A model generated the notes under the pieces. The model did not search any database and was not told the origin of the DNA. It saw only the letters and a program-made list of their open reading frames with translations. A stretch of DNA of 54,093 nucleotides from NCBI GenBank assembly GCA_902628495.1, contig CACONH010000006.1:1-54093 (forward strand), written 5' to 3'. The stretch is from an uncultured Pelagibacteraceae bacterium (GTDB lineage: Bacteria > Pseudomonadota > Alphaproteobacteria > Pelagibacterales > Pelagibacteraceae). A program made the translations under genes and the position numbers. Shown piece after piece: positions 35,061-43,623 of this stretch; within the stretch, counting starts at the first letter, position 1; the number at the start of each line of letters is the position of its first letter.

Positions 35061-35076
35061 TGAATTGATAATTTAA

Positions 35077-36177
35077 TTAAATAAATTTTCTAAGTAAATG
35101 TCTAAGTTTACCTTCCGAGGAGTCATAATCAATATAACAACCTTGTAAAAATCTATTTCCTTCGTTTGGATTGAATTCTGTTCTACCGTGTAAGAGCCTA
35201 TAATTATCCATCATTAATAAATCACCTGGCATTAATTTAAATTTAATTAAAAACTTATCGGAGTTGTATATTTCTGATATTTTATTTCTTGCTTGGTAGT
35301 ATAAATCTAGTCTTTCTTTTTCTAAAGCAGGCACGAAATCTAATCTTGTACTAAATCTTACTTGTTTAATTTTGCTATCTTCGTCTAATTCAATAAGTTG
35401 GCCTACATTTTCTAACACAACGTCTTTATCAACAAATCTAAATTTTACCTTTACTTCTGTAAGAACTTTAAAAAAATTAGGATGATTTTTCTTTAAACTT
35501 TCTGCAACTGAAAACCCATCTACTAAAGTTGAATATCCTCCACTTACTTCATTCTCAATACAATGTAATAATTGAATGTTAGGAATAGGTTTCCTATATG
35601 GGTTATCTGTGTGAGGTGATAAAGGTAATGGTGTATATGCTAAGTCGTTTGGATTAGGTTTAGACTTTACGTTAAAATATTCTCCAAAATTAGTCCTTCT
35701 AATACTTCCTATTGAATTTGCAAATTTAACAATGTAATTATCTTTTGTAGGAACCTTAGAAATAACTACAAAACCATTTTTGTAAAACGATTTTAAAAGT
35801 TCTAACATCTCATCACTTTCAAAAAAATTATCTTTAAATTTAAAATTCTTAATATCTTTAAGGTTAGAGTCCCATAAAACTGGTTTTATTAGATCTTTTA
35901 AAAACGCATCTGAATTAAATTCTTTTTCTATTTTATCAATTTCAATCTTTGATTTTACGCCATCACTAAATTCAATATCCAAAAGCTTGTCTATAATATT
36001 TACTTTGTTAATTTTTATATCTTTTAAAAACGATGGATCAAAAAGACGTTGCTCAGTATTTTTATCTAAGTGTTCTTTCTCACTTACTCTTTCCCTAAGC
36101 CAAATAGGATGTAATTCCCATTTAGTTGAACCTTCAAAAACAAATACTTTGTTATTTTGTTCTAATTCAATTTTCAT
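35077..36177 (-). CDS. TauD/TfdA-family dioxygenase, gamma-butyrobetaine hydroxylase-like
   Basis: This 366-residue Fe(II)/2-oxoglutarate dioxygenase has an N-terminal DUF971-like domain (WELHPIWLRERVSEKEH) followed by the catalytic domain. The iron ligands are in PHTDNPYRKP (His and Asp) and RLLHGRTEF (distal His), and a 2-oxoglutarate Arg is in GNRFLQGCYIDYD. This arrangement matches gamma-butyrobetaine and trimethyllysine hydroxylases, whose substrates are quaternary amines. A carnitine-like or glycine-betaine-related role is plausible but not shown. It is likely in one unit with the downstream methyltransferase. Confidence 0.88.
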   Translation of the reverse strand: MKIELEQNNKVFVFEGSTKWELHPIWLRERVSEKEHLDKNTEQRLFDPSFLKDIKINKVNIIDKLLDIEFSDGVKSKIEIDKIEKEFNSDAFLKDLIKPVLWDSNLKDIKNFKFKDNFFESDEMLELLKSFYKNGFVVISKVPTKDNYIVKFANSIGSIRRTNFGEYFNVKSKPNPNDLAYTPLPLSPHTDNPYRKPIPNIQLLHCIENEVSGGYSTLVDGFSVAESLKKNHPNFFKVLTEVKVKFRFVDKDVVLENVGQLIELDEDSKIKQVRFSTRLDFVPALEKERLDLYYQARNKISEIYNSDKFLIKFKLMPGDLLMMDNYRLLHGRTEFNPNEGNRFLQGCYIDYDSSEGKLRHLLRKFI

Positions 36178-36262
36178 ATTAATATTCCTAGATATCTCAA
36201 AAAATTTACTTTTATCAAGTAAAATTAAATAGTAATAAGCTCATCTAAAAGAGTAAAAATAA

Positions 36263-37048
36263 ATGAAAAACAAAGATATTTATATTTTTTTAATTTCTTT
36301 AGCCAGAGATTTGAACAAATTTTATAGGTTAAAATTAAACAAGAGATTTAAAGCTAGGAATAAAGGAAGCGAATCTAATTATGATCCAGTCACTATCGCA
36401 GATAAAAAATTTGAAAAATTTATTAGAGATAAAATAAATAAGAAATTCCCCAATCACTCAATAATTGGTGAAGAGTTTGGAGTTAAAAAGAAAAAAAGTG
36501 ATTATTCTTGGGTTATAGATCCAATTGATGGAACAAGGTCATTTGTGATCGGTTATCCATCATGGAGCAACCTTATTGCATTTTGTCATAAGGATAAACC
36601 AATTATGGGATTAGCAAATTTTCCTGTGTTAAATAAATTTTATGTAAATCAAGATTCTAAAAATGCTTATCTTTTTGACAATAAGAAAAAAATTAAATTA
36701 AGAACATCAAATTGTAAAAAATTTAAATATGCGAAAATATCTGGAGATTTCCACGGTCAGTATAGTTTAGATGAACTTAAAAAAGTTAAAAAACTATTAC
36801 CACGTATGCAGTTTCCTTGTATGGATGCTTTAAGTTACTCACATTTTTGTGAAGGTAAAATTGATACAGTATTTCAAAGTGGAAATAAAATTTGGGATAT
36901 TTATCCTTTAATTCCCATAATAAAAGCTTCCGGAGGAATTGTAACTAATTGGCAGAACAAAGAAAATTTTAATAGTGGAAATGTGCTAGTTTCTTCAAGC
37001 AAATTAGTTCATTCTAAAATGTTAAAGTTTTTAAAACCTTTAAATTAA
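36263..37048 (+). CDS. hisN: Inositol monophosphatase family phosphatase (histidinol-phosphatase-like)
   Basis: This 261-residue protein is an Mg-dependent IMPase-fold phosphatase. Metal-binding residues are seen in IIGEEFG, WVIDPIDGTRSFVIGYPSW and KIWDIYPLIPIIKASGG. In SAR11-type genomes this family is usually annotated as histidinol-phosphatase (HisN), and the compact length fits. Activity on inositol-phosphate, AMP-type or other substrates cannot be excluded. Confidence 0.85.
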   Translation: MKNKDIYIFLISLARDLNKFYRLKLNKRFKARNKGSESNYDPVTIADKKFEKFIRDKINKKFPNHSIIGEEFGVKKKKSDYSWVIDPIDGTRSFVIGYPSWSNLIAFCHKDKPIMGLANFPVLNKFYVNQDSKNAYLFDNKKKIKLRTSNCKKFKYAKISGDFHGQYSLDELKKVKKLLPRMQFPCMDALSYSHFCEGKIDTVFQSGNKIWDIYPLIPIIKASGGIVTNWQNKENFNSGNVLVSSSKLVHSKMLKFLKPLN

Positions 37049-37103
37049 ATTAAGGATATGTTTATTTATTTTATTAAATTAAAATATAATTAATAGGAGG
37101 AAC

Positions 37104-37496
37104 ATGAGTATTTTTAAACCAATTCAAGAAAAACAAGCTAAGGGTAAAGTAAAAACCATATTTAATGAAATTAAAAAAACACGTAAAATTAAAAAGATCC
37201 CAAATTTTTGGAGATCAATTGCACATAATCCAAAACTTTTAGAGAGAACGTGGAATAATTTAAAAGAAATTATGAGAGATGGGGCTTTGAACTCAGTAAC
37301 AAAAGAATTAATTTATGTTGCTGTATCAATTACGAATAGTTGTGATTATTGCACAAGATCACATACTTTTGCTGCGAAAAAAAAGGGTGCAACAGATCAA
37401 ATGATAAAGGAGATGATCGACGTTGTTGGAATAGCTAATCAAAATAATAAATTGGTTGAAGCTTATCAAGTAGAAGTAGATAAGATTTATAAATAA
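37104..37496 (+). CDS. Carboxymuconolactone decarboxylase / AhpD-family protein
   Basis: This 130-residue all-helical protein has the AhpD-type active-site motif NSCDYCTRSH (CxxC followed by His), the KELIYVAVSITN helix and a conserved Glu-rich helix. Members are alkylhydroperoxidase-like, often acting as thiol-based antioxidants. It has a clear GGAGGA ribosome-binding site. It ends one base before the SMR transporter gene. Confidence 0.9.
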   Translation: MSIFKPIQEKQAKGKVKTIFNEIKKTRKIKKIPNFWRSIAHNPKLLERTWNNLKEIMRDGALNSVTKELIYVAVSITNSCDYCTRSHTFAAKKKGATDQMIKEMIDVVGIANQNNKLVEAYQVEVDKIYK

Positions 37497-37497
37497 T

Positions 37498-37833
37498 ATG
37501 AGTAATTTAATTGGGTATGTATATTTACTTTTAGCAGTTGTCCTTGGAATAACTTCTAACGGATTTTTAAAAACTACTAATGGTTTTACCAATATTGGCC
37601 CGACCATTATGTGTATGGCCACCATACTTCTTTGTATATTTTTTCTAGCAAAAGCAATGATGATAATACCTGTTGGATTTACTTATGCGACTTATGGAGG
37701 TTTAACGATAACTGCAGTGACTATTTTTGGAATACTTAAGTACAATCAAATACCAAATATCTATGGCATTATTGGAATAATTTTAATTATCATAGGTGTA
37801 GTACTTGTAAATTTCTTAGGAAAAACTTCTTAA
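37498..37833 (+). CDS. SMR (EmrE-like) small multidrug-resistance family protein
   Basis: This 111-residue protein has four hydrophobic helices. The first helix lacks the typical SMR glutamate near position 14. The second contains IMCMATILLCIFFLAKAMMI, the third the conserved VGFTYATYGGLTITAV pattern, and the fourth GIIGIILIIIGVVLVNFLG. SMR proteins dimerise and export cations or guanidinium. The missing Glu suggests a non-classical (SugE/other) subgroup or a heterodimer partner. Confidence 0.85.
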   Translation: MSNLIGYVYLLLAVVLGITSNGFLKTTNGFTNIGPTIMCMATILLCIFFLAKAMMIIPVGFTYATYGGLTITAVTIFGILKYNQIPNIYGIIGIILIIIGVVLVNFLGKTS

Positions 37834-37902
37834 AAATTAACTAGGACAATTCTATACATTTTTAAACATTGAAAATTTAAAAAATTTTATTATCTTAGAA
37901 TT

Positions 37903-38046
37903 ATGAACGTTTGTTATACAACATTATTAGGAATAGCTCTTTTAGCAACAATTGTATTTATATTTAGAAAACCATCAAAAAAAGAGTTAGAAAAATTCGA
38001 AAGTAAAGACCAAGATAAAATTAATTGGTCTAAAATGGGTTTTTAA
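37903..38046 (+). CDS. Small single-pass membrane protein (47 aa)
   Basis: An ORF of 47 codons starts at ATG 37903, between the SMR and SRAP genes. It has one N-terminal transmembrane helix (LLGIALLATIVFIF), then a highly charged stretch (RKPSKKELEKFESKDQDK) and the end NWSKMGF. This is a typical layout for a small bitopic protein. No family was recognised. It fills the only space in a 240-base gap between annotated genes, which supports it being a gene. Confidence 0.55.
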   Translation: MNVCYTTLLGIALLATIVFIFRKPSKKELEKFESKDQDKINWSKMGF

Positions 38047-38073
38047 TTTTTTCAATTAAAGTATAATTAATCT

Positions 38074-38697
38074 ATGTGTGGCAGGTATGTAATTACCAAA
38101 CCAGTTGAAAAAACTGTTAAAATTGTAAAATCATCGACAACAGTTAAAGATGATGAGAACTTTAATGCACACCCAAGCCAAGTATTGCCAATTATAAAAT
38201 CATATTCAAATGGTAAGACTTTAGAACTAGTGAAGTGGGGAATAGTGCCATCATGGGCAAAACAAAAAGATTTTAGACCTTTAATAAATGCAAGAATAGA
38301 AACAATTGATGAAAAAGTTTCTTTTAAAAAACTTATAAAAACAACAAGATGTGTTGCTGTAATGGATGGCTTTTATGAGTGGAAAAGATCTAAAGAGAGC
38401 AAAACTCCGTTTTATTTTACAAGAGAAGATAAAAAACCTTTATATGTTGCAGGAATTTTTGAAAACAATGAATTTTGTTTAATTACTGAAGAGGCTAGTC
38501 AAAATGTCATGGATATACATCATAGACAGCCAGTAATTCTAGATAATAATGAAATAGATAATTATTTAGATCTTAAAAAGGATGGCAAAAAATACTTGAG
38601 CCAGATTAAAAAAATACAATTAAGTTTTCATGAAATATCCAAAGAAGTTAATAAACCTACAAACAATTATCCATCATTGATTAGTAAGTTAAATTAA
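38074..38697 (+). CDS. SOS-response-associated peptidase (SRAP/YedK family)
   Basis: This 207-residue protein starts with the essential Cys2 (MCGRYVITKP), and has RPLINARIET, DGFYEWKR with the conserved Glu, and HHRQPVIL, matching the SRAP fold. YedK and HMCES form a covalent thiazolidine link to abasic sites in single-stranded DNA through Cys2. A role in DNA-lesion protection is therefore likely. It follows the small membrane ORF by 27 bases. Confidence 0.93.
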   Translation: MCGRYVITKPVEKTVKIVKSSTTVKDDENFNAHPSQVLPIIKSYSNGKTLELVKWGIVPSWAKQKDFRPLINARIETIDEKVSFKKLIKTTRCVAVMDGFYEWKRSKESKTPFYFTREDKKPLYVAGIFENNEFCLITEEASQNVMDIHHRQPVILDNNEIDNYLDLKKDGKKYLSQIKKIQLSFHEISKEVNKPTNNYPSLISKLN

Positions 38698-38699
38698 CA

Positions 38700-39227
38700 A
38701 TGGATTTAACTAAGTATAAAAACAAAAGTAGAATTTTATTAATTAAATCCCCAAATTATAAATTAAAAGAGTACTTAAATATTAAGTATGTTTATCAAAA
38801 GCACATAAAAAAATTTCACAAAAGACATATAAAGTTAATTACAAAAATAGATAAAAAAGGTTTTAAAATAAATTTTATTGATTTTGATGGCAAAACAAAA
38901 AAAATTTTAAATAAAATTAATACCAATACGTTATTTAAATATATTGATACTTTAAAAATTAGTAAGACTACAAAACCAATAAATTTATCTCTATTTTCAG
39001 ATTATAATCCTAAAACTACAACCCATGGATTAGGTTTTAAAAATAAAGAAAAAGCTTTGTATACCGTCGATACAATTAAAAACAGACCTATCAAATATCA
39101 AGTTAATGTAATTGCAACTATGTTAGGACGTGCAAAAAAACACCCACATAAAACAAGAGAAATGAAAGATGCGATAAAAGTTTTTAGTAAATGGATGTTT
39201 AATTATAAAAAAAGTTTTAAGAAGTAA
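38700..39227 (+). CDS. Conserved hypothetical protein, two-part (DUF4174-like N-terminus)
   Basis: This 175-residue lysine-rich protein shows two segments. Residues about 1-70 (SRILLIKSPNYKLKEYLNI and later FKINFIDFDGKTKKIL) resemble a DUF4174-like alpha-beta domain. The C-terminal 65 residues form a helical, strongly basic block (FKNKEKALYTVDTIKNRP and VIATMLGRAKKHPHKTREM). I do not know a function. The similarity to DUF4174 is weak. It starts 2 bases after SRAP, suggesting co-transcription, and overlaps the convergent DUF2798 gene by 11 bases. Confidence 0.65.
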   Translation: MDLTKYKNKSRILLIKSPNYKLKEYLNIKYVYQKHIKKFHKRHIKLITKIDKKGFKINFIDFDGKTKKILNKINTNTLFKYIDTLKISKTTKPINLSLFSDYNPKTTTHGLGFKNKEKALYTVDTIKNRPIKYQVNVIATMLGRAKKHPHKTREMKDAIKVFSKWMFNYKKSFKK

Positions 39228-39438
39228 TTTTATCTACAAATTTTTTAACAACTGGGGCGAGACTTAACACAGTAATAATTGCAATGGGTAAGCTTACAGA
39301 CCAAGCTTTCAAAAATCGTTTTACATATAATTCGTCTAGCCCAGTGTTAATATAAGTAATTAATAAAGTCATGATGAGACTTGTAAAAAATCCCACAATC
39401 AATGTAAAAAGTAATTGAGAGTATTTTTTTTTGATCAC
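39217..39438 (-). CDS. DUF2798 small membrane protein
   Basis: This 73-residue protein has two transmembrane helices (LLFTLIVGFFTSLIMTLLITY and SLPIAIITVLSLAPVV) joined by a loop with FLKAWSVSLP, which is the DUF2798 pattern. The role is unknown. It overlaps the DUF1330 gene by one base and the convergent gene at 38700 by 11 bases. Confidence 0.75.
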   Translation of the reverse strand: MIKKKYSQLLFTLIVGFFTSLIMTLLITYINTGLDELYVKRFLKAWSVSLPIAIITVLSLAPVVKKFVDKITS

Positions 39439-39725
39439 TACACACCTTTAATTATAATTATATTACCTTCAGAATTTTTTTGGCGTAATTCTTTAACCGG
39501 CTTATATAAATCTGAGTTATACCACTCCAATGCTTTTTCATAAGTAGGAAACTCAATAATTACATTTCTAGTATAATCCCATTTACCTTCCATAGATTTA
39601 TATTCACCAGCTCTTACTATATACTTACCACCAAATTGTTTTATAGTTTCAGGAACTTGCTCCGCATAAACTTTAAAACCTTCCTTATTAGTCATATTAA
39701 TTTGGGCTATTACATAACTAGGCAT
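39438..39725 (-). CDS. DUF1330 domain-containing protein
   Basis: This 95-residue protein is a dimeric ferredoxin-like fold (DUF1330). It begins MPSYVIAQINMTNKEGFKVY and contains GGKYIVRAGEYKSMEGKWD and the typical VIIEFPTYEKALEWYNSDLY strand-helix unit. Such proteins have no known reaction and resemble EthD/YciI-like proteins. One-base overlap with the DUF2798 gene suggests translation coupling. Confidence 0.9.
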   Translation of the reverse strand: MPSYVIAQINMTNKEGFKVYAEQVPETIKQFGGKYIVRAGEYKSMEGKWDYTRNVIIEFPTYEKALEWYNSDLYKPVKELRQKNSEGNIIIIKGV

Positions 39726-39748
39726 ATTAAATCCTTTTCCAGGTTGTA

Positions 39749-40753
39749 TTAAAATAATTTATTTTTCCAAGTCTTGGGTGTCAGATTATTTTTAATTTCC
39801 AAGTTATAATTGTATTCAAATTTTTTAGGACCATTTTCTTTTATAAAATTTATAACTTTATCAATTGAGTCGTGTAATTTGACAGTTGTTTTATAATTTA
39901 AAAATTTTCTTGCTTTATCAGATGAACAAATTGCATTTTTTACTTCGTTAGGTCTATCATCAACATATTTTGCCTGTTCATTAAATTGTAATTTATTACA
40001 CAAAATCTCATAAAGTTCGTTAATAGATATTGTGTCTTCATCTGGACCAATATTAAATATTTCAGACTTAATTTTTTTATTTGTAGCTAATTTGTCTAAG
40101 CAATAGATACAGTCTACTACATCAGAAAAGTTTCTAGTCTGTTTGCCATCTCCATAAATTATAGGTCTTCGCTTTTGAAGCATTAAGTTAATCATTATAG
40201 AAACAACATTTCTATATGGATCGTCATATTTTTGTTTTGGTCCAATTATATTGTGAGGAACTGCAATGTTATATTCTACACCATGTGAATCAGCTAAAAT
40301 TTTTAATACTTGTTCTGCTGCCAGCTTTGATACACCGTAAGGATCTACAGGATTTACATTCTGATTTTCTGCAAAAGGTGGCTTAACATTTCCATATCTA
40401 GCCATGGATGAGCAAAAAACAATTCTTTTTACTTTATTTTGAATTGCAGCAGTAAATACAGATACTGATCCAATAAAATTACTCTTACATATTAAATACG
40501 GTGCAAAAGTTGATAGGCCTTCATGAGGATAAGCTGCGGAGTGAATGACCACATCAACACCTTTCATAATTTTTGACATCTGTTCTAAATTTTCACAATC
40601 TGCTTTGTAAAATTTTACTTTTCTTAAATTTATATTTTTTTTTGTTCCTCCAACTAGGTTATCGCATCCTGAAACTTTATATTTTTTTGCAATATAATAG
40701 TCAGCAAGATTTGCTCCTAAAAAACCTGCGATACCTGTTATGAAAATATGCAT
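39749..40753 (-). CDS. NAD-dependent sugar epimerase/dehydratase
   Basis: This 334-residue extended short-chain dehydrogenase has the nucleotide-binding motif ITGIAGFLGANLADYY at the N-terminus, CSSMARYG, the catalytic YGVSKLAAEQ (Tyr-x-x-x-Lys) and the GDGKQTRNFSDVVDC block. This matches UDP-glucose 4-epimerase-type enzymes that act on nucleotide sugars. The exact sugar is unknown. It is the last of three minus-strand genes with a glycosyltransferase and a polytopic membrane protein, so it probably supplies a sugar for a surface polymer. Confidence 0.9.
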   Translation of the reverse strand: MHIFITGIAGFLGANLADYYIAKKYKVSGCDNLVGGTKKNINLRKVKFYKADCENLEQMSKIMKGVDVVIHSAAYPHEGLSTFAPYLICKSNFIGSVSVFTAAIQNKVKRIVFCSSMARYGNVKPPFAENQNVNPVDPYGVSKLAAEQVLKILADSHGVEYNIAVPHNIIGPKQKYDDPYRNVVSIMINLMLQKRRPIIYGDGKQTRNFSDVVDCIYCLDKLATNKKIKSEIFNIGPDEDTISINELYEILCNKLQFNEQAKYVDDRPNEVKNAICSSDKARKFLNYKTTVKLHDSIDKVINFIKENGPKKFEYNYNLEIKNNLTPKTWKNKLF

Positions 40754-40768
40754 TCTATATTTCTTGTA

Positions 40769-41503
40769 TCAAAATTTTGATTTTATGGTAGTCCATAATA
40801 CCTTTAAACCGTAAGGAATTGACTTTAAATGAGAAACCTCATCTCCATAATGTGTTGGGATGTAAATTTCTAATATTTTCAACTTATTTTTCAAAAACTC
40901 AATAATTATCTCGGTGTCAAAGTGGTAATAATTTGCTTTATCTTTAAAATTTATTTTTTTCAAAGAATCTACTTTAAAAGATCTATACCCAGAATGAAAT
41001 TCGCTAATCTTGGAACCTAAAATTAAATTTTGAATAAATGTTAAAAAAATATTACCTAAAAATTTATAAAAGGGCATACCCCCTTTAAGTGCACTTTTGT
41101 ACGACATCATTCTTGACCCAAAAACTGCATCCAAACTTTCATCATTAAATTTTGATATAAAATTAGGGATTTCCTCAGGAGCATATTGCCCATCTCCATG
41201 GACCATAATTGCATAATCAAATTCATTATCTATGGCATATTGAAACGCATATTTTTGAACCCCACCATACCCAAGATTGACTGTCGAATTATATACTTCA
41301 AAAGTATAATTAAAATTTTTAGTTGTTTTTAATATTTCCTCATAAGTTTTATCTTTTGAACAATCGTTAATTATTAAAATTTTAATATCGTTATTTTGGA
41401 ATATTGTTTTTGGTATTCTCTCAATTACTGAGTAAATTTTTTTTTCAACATTATATGCAGGTATGAAAATTAGGATTTTTTTTTTAATATTTGAATGGCT
41501 CAT
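40769..41503 (-). CDS. Family 2 glycosyltransferase (DPM1-like)
   Basis: This 244-residue protein has the GT-A fold: KILIFIPAYNVEKKIYSVIE at the start, INDCSKDKTYEEI, LGYGGVQKYAFQYAI, and the metal-binding VHGDGQYAPEEIPNFI. It lacks long transmembrane segments, apart from the SFKxDSLKK-type helical C-terminus. DPM1-like enzymes transfer a sugar to a polyprenyl phosphate. Its start overlaps the upstream YfhO-like gene by 20 bases. Confidence 0.9.
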   Translation of the reverse strand: MSHSNIKKKILIFIPAYNVEKKIYSVIERIPKTIFQNNDIKILIINDCSKDKTYEEILKTTKNFNYTFEVYNSTVNLGYGGVQKYAFQYAIDNEFDYAIMVHGDGQYAPEEIPNFISKFNDESLDAVFGSRMMSYKSALKGGMPFYKFLGNIFLTFIQNLILGSKISEFHSGYRSFKVDSLKKINFKDKANYYHFDTEIIIEFLKNKLKILEIYIPTHYGDEVSHLKSIPYGLKVLWTTIKSKF

Positions 41504-43598
41504 ATTTAAAATCTAAAATGTTATTTCCTGGTGAAAATCTAATACTTTTATATGTGTTCATCAATTTTTCTATAGCAACTAAATCACCATTAATTCTAGC
41601 AGTCCAAAAAATATCATAATTATCTATATAATTTAACCAACCCTCATTATTTGAGTAAAATTCAATACTAATTTTATTATTTTCAAAACTTGTAATTTTG
41701 TATTCAATATTATTTAAACTTTCAAAATTTTTTACATGTTCTATAAAATTAATTGGGTCTTTAAAATTAATATTTTCTGAAAAAAAGATCCGTCTATTGT
41801 TTGTATTTAGTCCATAAAATTCATAGACAAGATCTTTTTCATAATCTGTGATTTCTTTTAAATCTCCATTTTTTCTAAAGTAATCCCAGAAGATTTTGTT
41901 GTGAAATTTATTACCCCAGTTTAAAAAATTATTAACTGAAAAAGTATTATCTCTAAAATAGTTATTACCATATACTTGACTACTACTTCTGGGTTTTCTT
42001 AAATTTTTACTTAAATTATCAATAGCTGAATACTTAAAATTTGTATTTTTGGTTTTCCATTCTTTTAAACTCCATTGAATATTTGAGTTTAGAAATTGCT
42101 CACTAACCACACTTAAAAATATTAAAACAAAAATAAAACTATTAAGATAAATTAATTTTATTTTCCTTGAAAAAAAATAAACAAAATTAATTATTAGTAT
42201 TGTTGTGATTGTAGCAATTATATTAATTCTACCATCCCCAAACATCACCAATTTATTTAATGGGTAACTCAAATAATTTTCAGCAAAAATAAACCTCTTT
42301 TCATGCCAAGTATTCCAGTATGAATCGACTACATTATTTAAATAAAACCAAAGTTGTAAACTTAAAATTAAAATAAGAATTAAATTAGAAAAAAATAATA
42401 TTTTTTTTAAATTAATCTTTTGCAAGCTAATATTTCTTATTTCATTTAGAAAAAAGTTTAAACTCAATAAACTTAATATTGAAATAATTGGAACTAAAAG
42501 AATATTAATTCTTGGCCATGTTCTCATATTTTGAATGAAATCCACATGGCTCCAAATAAAAGTAAAAATAATAGAGTCTTTTGATGATGCGAGTGACGTA
42601 ATTATTAAAAAAGATAATAAGGCGAATATAAATATCTTTTTTTCAAAAATATCGGTTTTATTTAAATTAGATAAAAAATAAAATAAATATCGAATAACTA
42701 AAAAAGATAGAATTATTCCAAAATAGTATCTTCCTTCGGTATTAGAAATTATTGGATAGAACCAAGATCCAAGAACATCTAAAAAATTAAATTTATGAGC
42801 GGTTGCGTAGTCAAAATCATATAAATTTCTATCTTGTGCCAACTCAAGAGTTTTTGAAACACCATAAAACCAAGGTAAAGATACCAATAGAGATATAAAA
42901 CTTGGAAAAAATATTTTTAAAATAAAATTAATTATTCTTTTAAAATTAAGATCTTTTACAGATAAAATGAACAAGACGTAAAAACAGACAAAAACGAAAA
43001 TATATATAATAAAGTAAGGGTATCCTGCAGTGAAAATAAATAGAGTAGAGAAGAATATTAATAAATTAGACTTAAAAATATTTTTATTACTAGCACTGTA
43101 ATTAATACCTAATAATAAATATGGTAGCCAACATATAGTATGTATAGCATTTGGAAACCTCAAAAAATTAGAAAATATTAAAATTGTGGGTACAAGAAGA
43201 GTAATTAATATAATATTTTTTTTTGAAAAATAATTGAAACTTTTTAGCCACTGATATTGACCAACTAAATAAATTGAAATTCCAAAAATTGTATAAATCA
43301 AATAATCATAAAGGGAGAATGATCCTTTAATTAATGAAATCGAATATAGAAACCATGATGGTAAATAAAAAAACTGTGCAAAAGGATTGTATATTAATGA
43401 AAATCCTGCTCCTTCAACTGGCGACCAAAACGGCAAACGACCATCTTGAAAAAACTCAAATATATATTTTTTATAAGAAAAATAAATTAAATCAAAATCA
43501 TTGCCTATTACAATAAATTCACTTGTCATTGGAAAAAAATAAATAAATGGCCAAATGATCAATAAAAGATAGGCTATAAAAGATTTATTGTTTATCAC
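41484..43598 (-). CDS. Large polytopic membrane protein, YfhO/GT-C-like
   Basis: This 704-residue protein has about a dozen hydrophobic helices in its first 490 residues and a mixed, mostly soluble C-terminal part of about 200 residues. The opening FIAYLLLIIWPFIYFFPMTS and the aromatic-rich loops (GRLPFWSPVEGAGFSLIYNP) fit the YfhO/GT-C glycosyltransferase superfamily, which uses polyprenyl-linked sugars. Together with the DPM1-like gene, which it overlaps, it could glycosylate lipids or polymers at the membrane. The family call is by layout and short motifs. Confidence 0.75.
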   Translation of the reverse strand: MINNKSFIAYLLLIIWPFIYFFPMTSEFIVIGNDFDLIYFSYKKYIFEFFQDGRLPFWSPVEGAGFSLIYNPFAQFFYLPSWFLYSISLIKGSFSLYDYLIYTIFGISIYLVGQYQWLKSFNYFSKKNIILITLLVPTILIFSNFLRFPNAIHTICWLPYLLLGINYSASNKNIFKSNLLIFFSTLFIFTAGYPYFIIYIFVFVCFYVLFILSVKDLNFKRIINFILKIFFPSFISLLVSLPWFYGVSKTLELAQDRNLYDFDYATAHKFNFLDVLGSWFYPIISNTEGRYYFGIILSFLVIRYLFYFLSNLNKTDIFEKKIFIFALLSFLIITSLASSKDSIIFTFIWSHVDFIQNMRTWPRINILLVPIISILSLLSLNFFLNEIRNISLQKINLKKILFFSNLILILILSLQLWFYLNNVVDSYWNTWHEKRFIFAENYLSYPLNKLVMFGDGRINIIATITTILIINFVYFFSRKIKLIYLNSFIFVLIFLSVVSEQFLNSNIQWSLKEWKTKNTNFKYSAIDNLSKNLRKPRSSSQVYGNNYFRDNTFSVNNFLNWGNKFHNKIFWDYFRKNGDLKEITDYEKDLVYEFYGLNTNNRRIFFSENINFKDPINFIEHVKNFESLNNIEYKITSFENNKISIEFYSNNEGWLNYIDNYDIFWTARINGDLVAIEKLMNTYKSIRFSPGNNILDFKYEPFKY

Positions 43599-43623
43599 TT
43601 TTAGATTTTATAAATTTAGTTAC

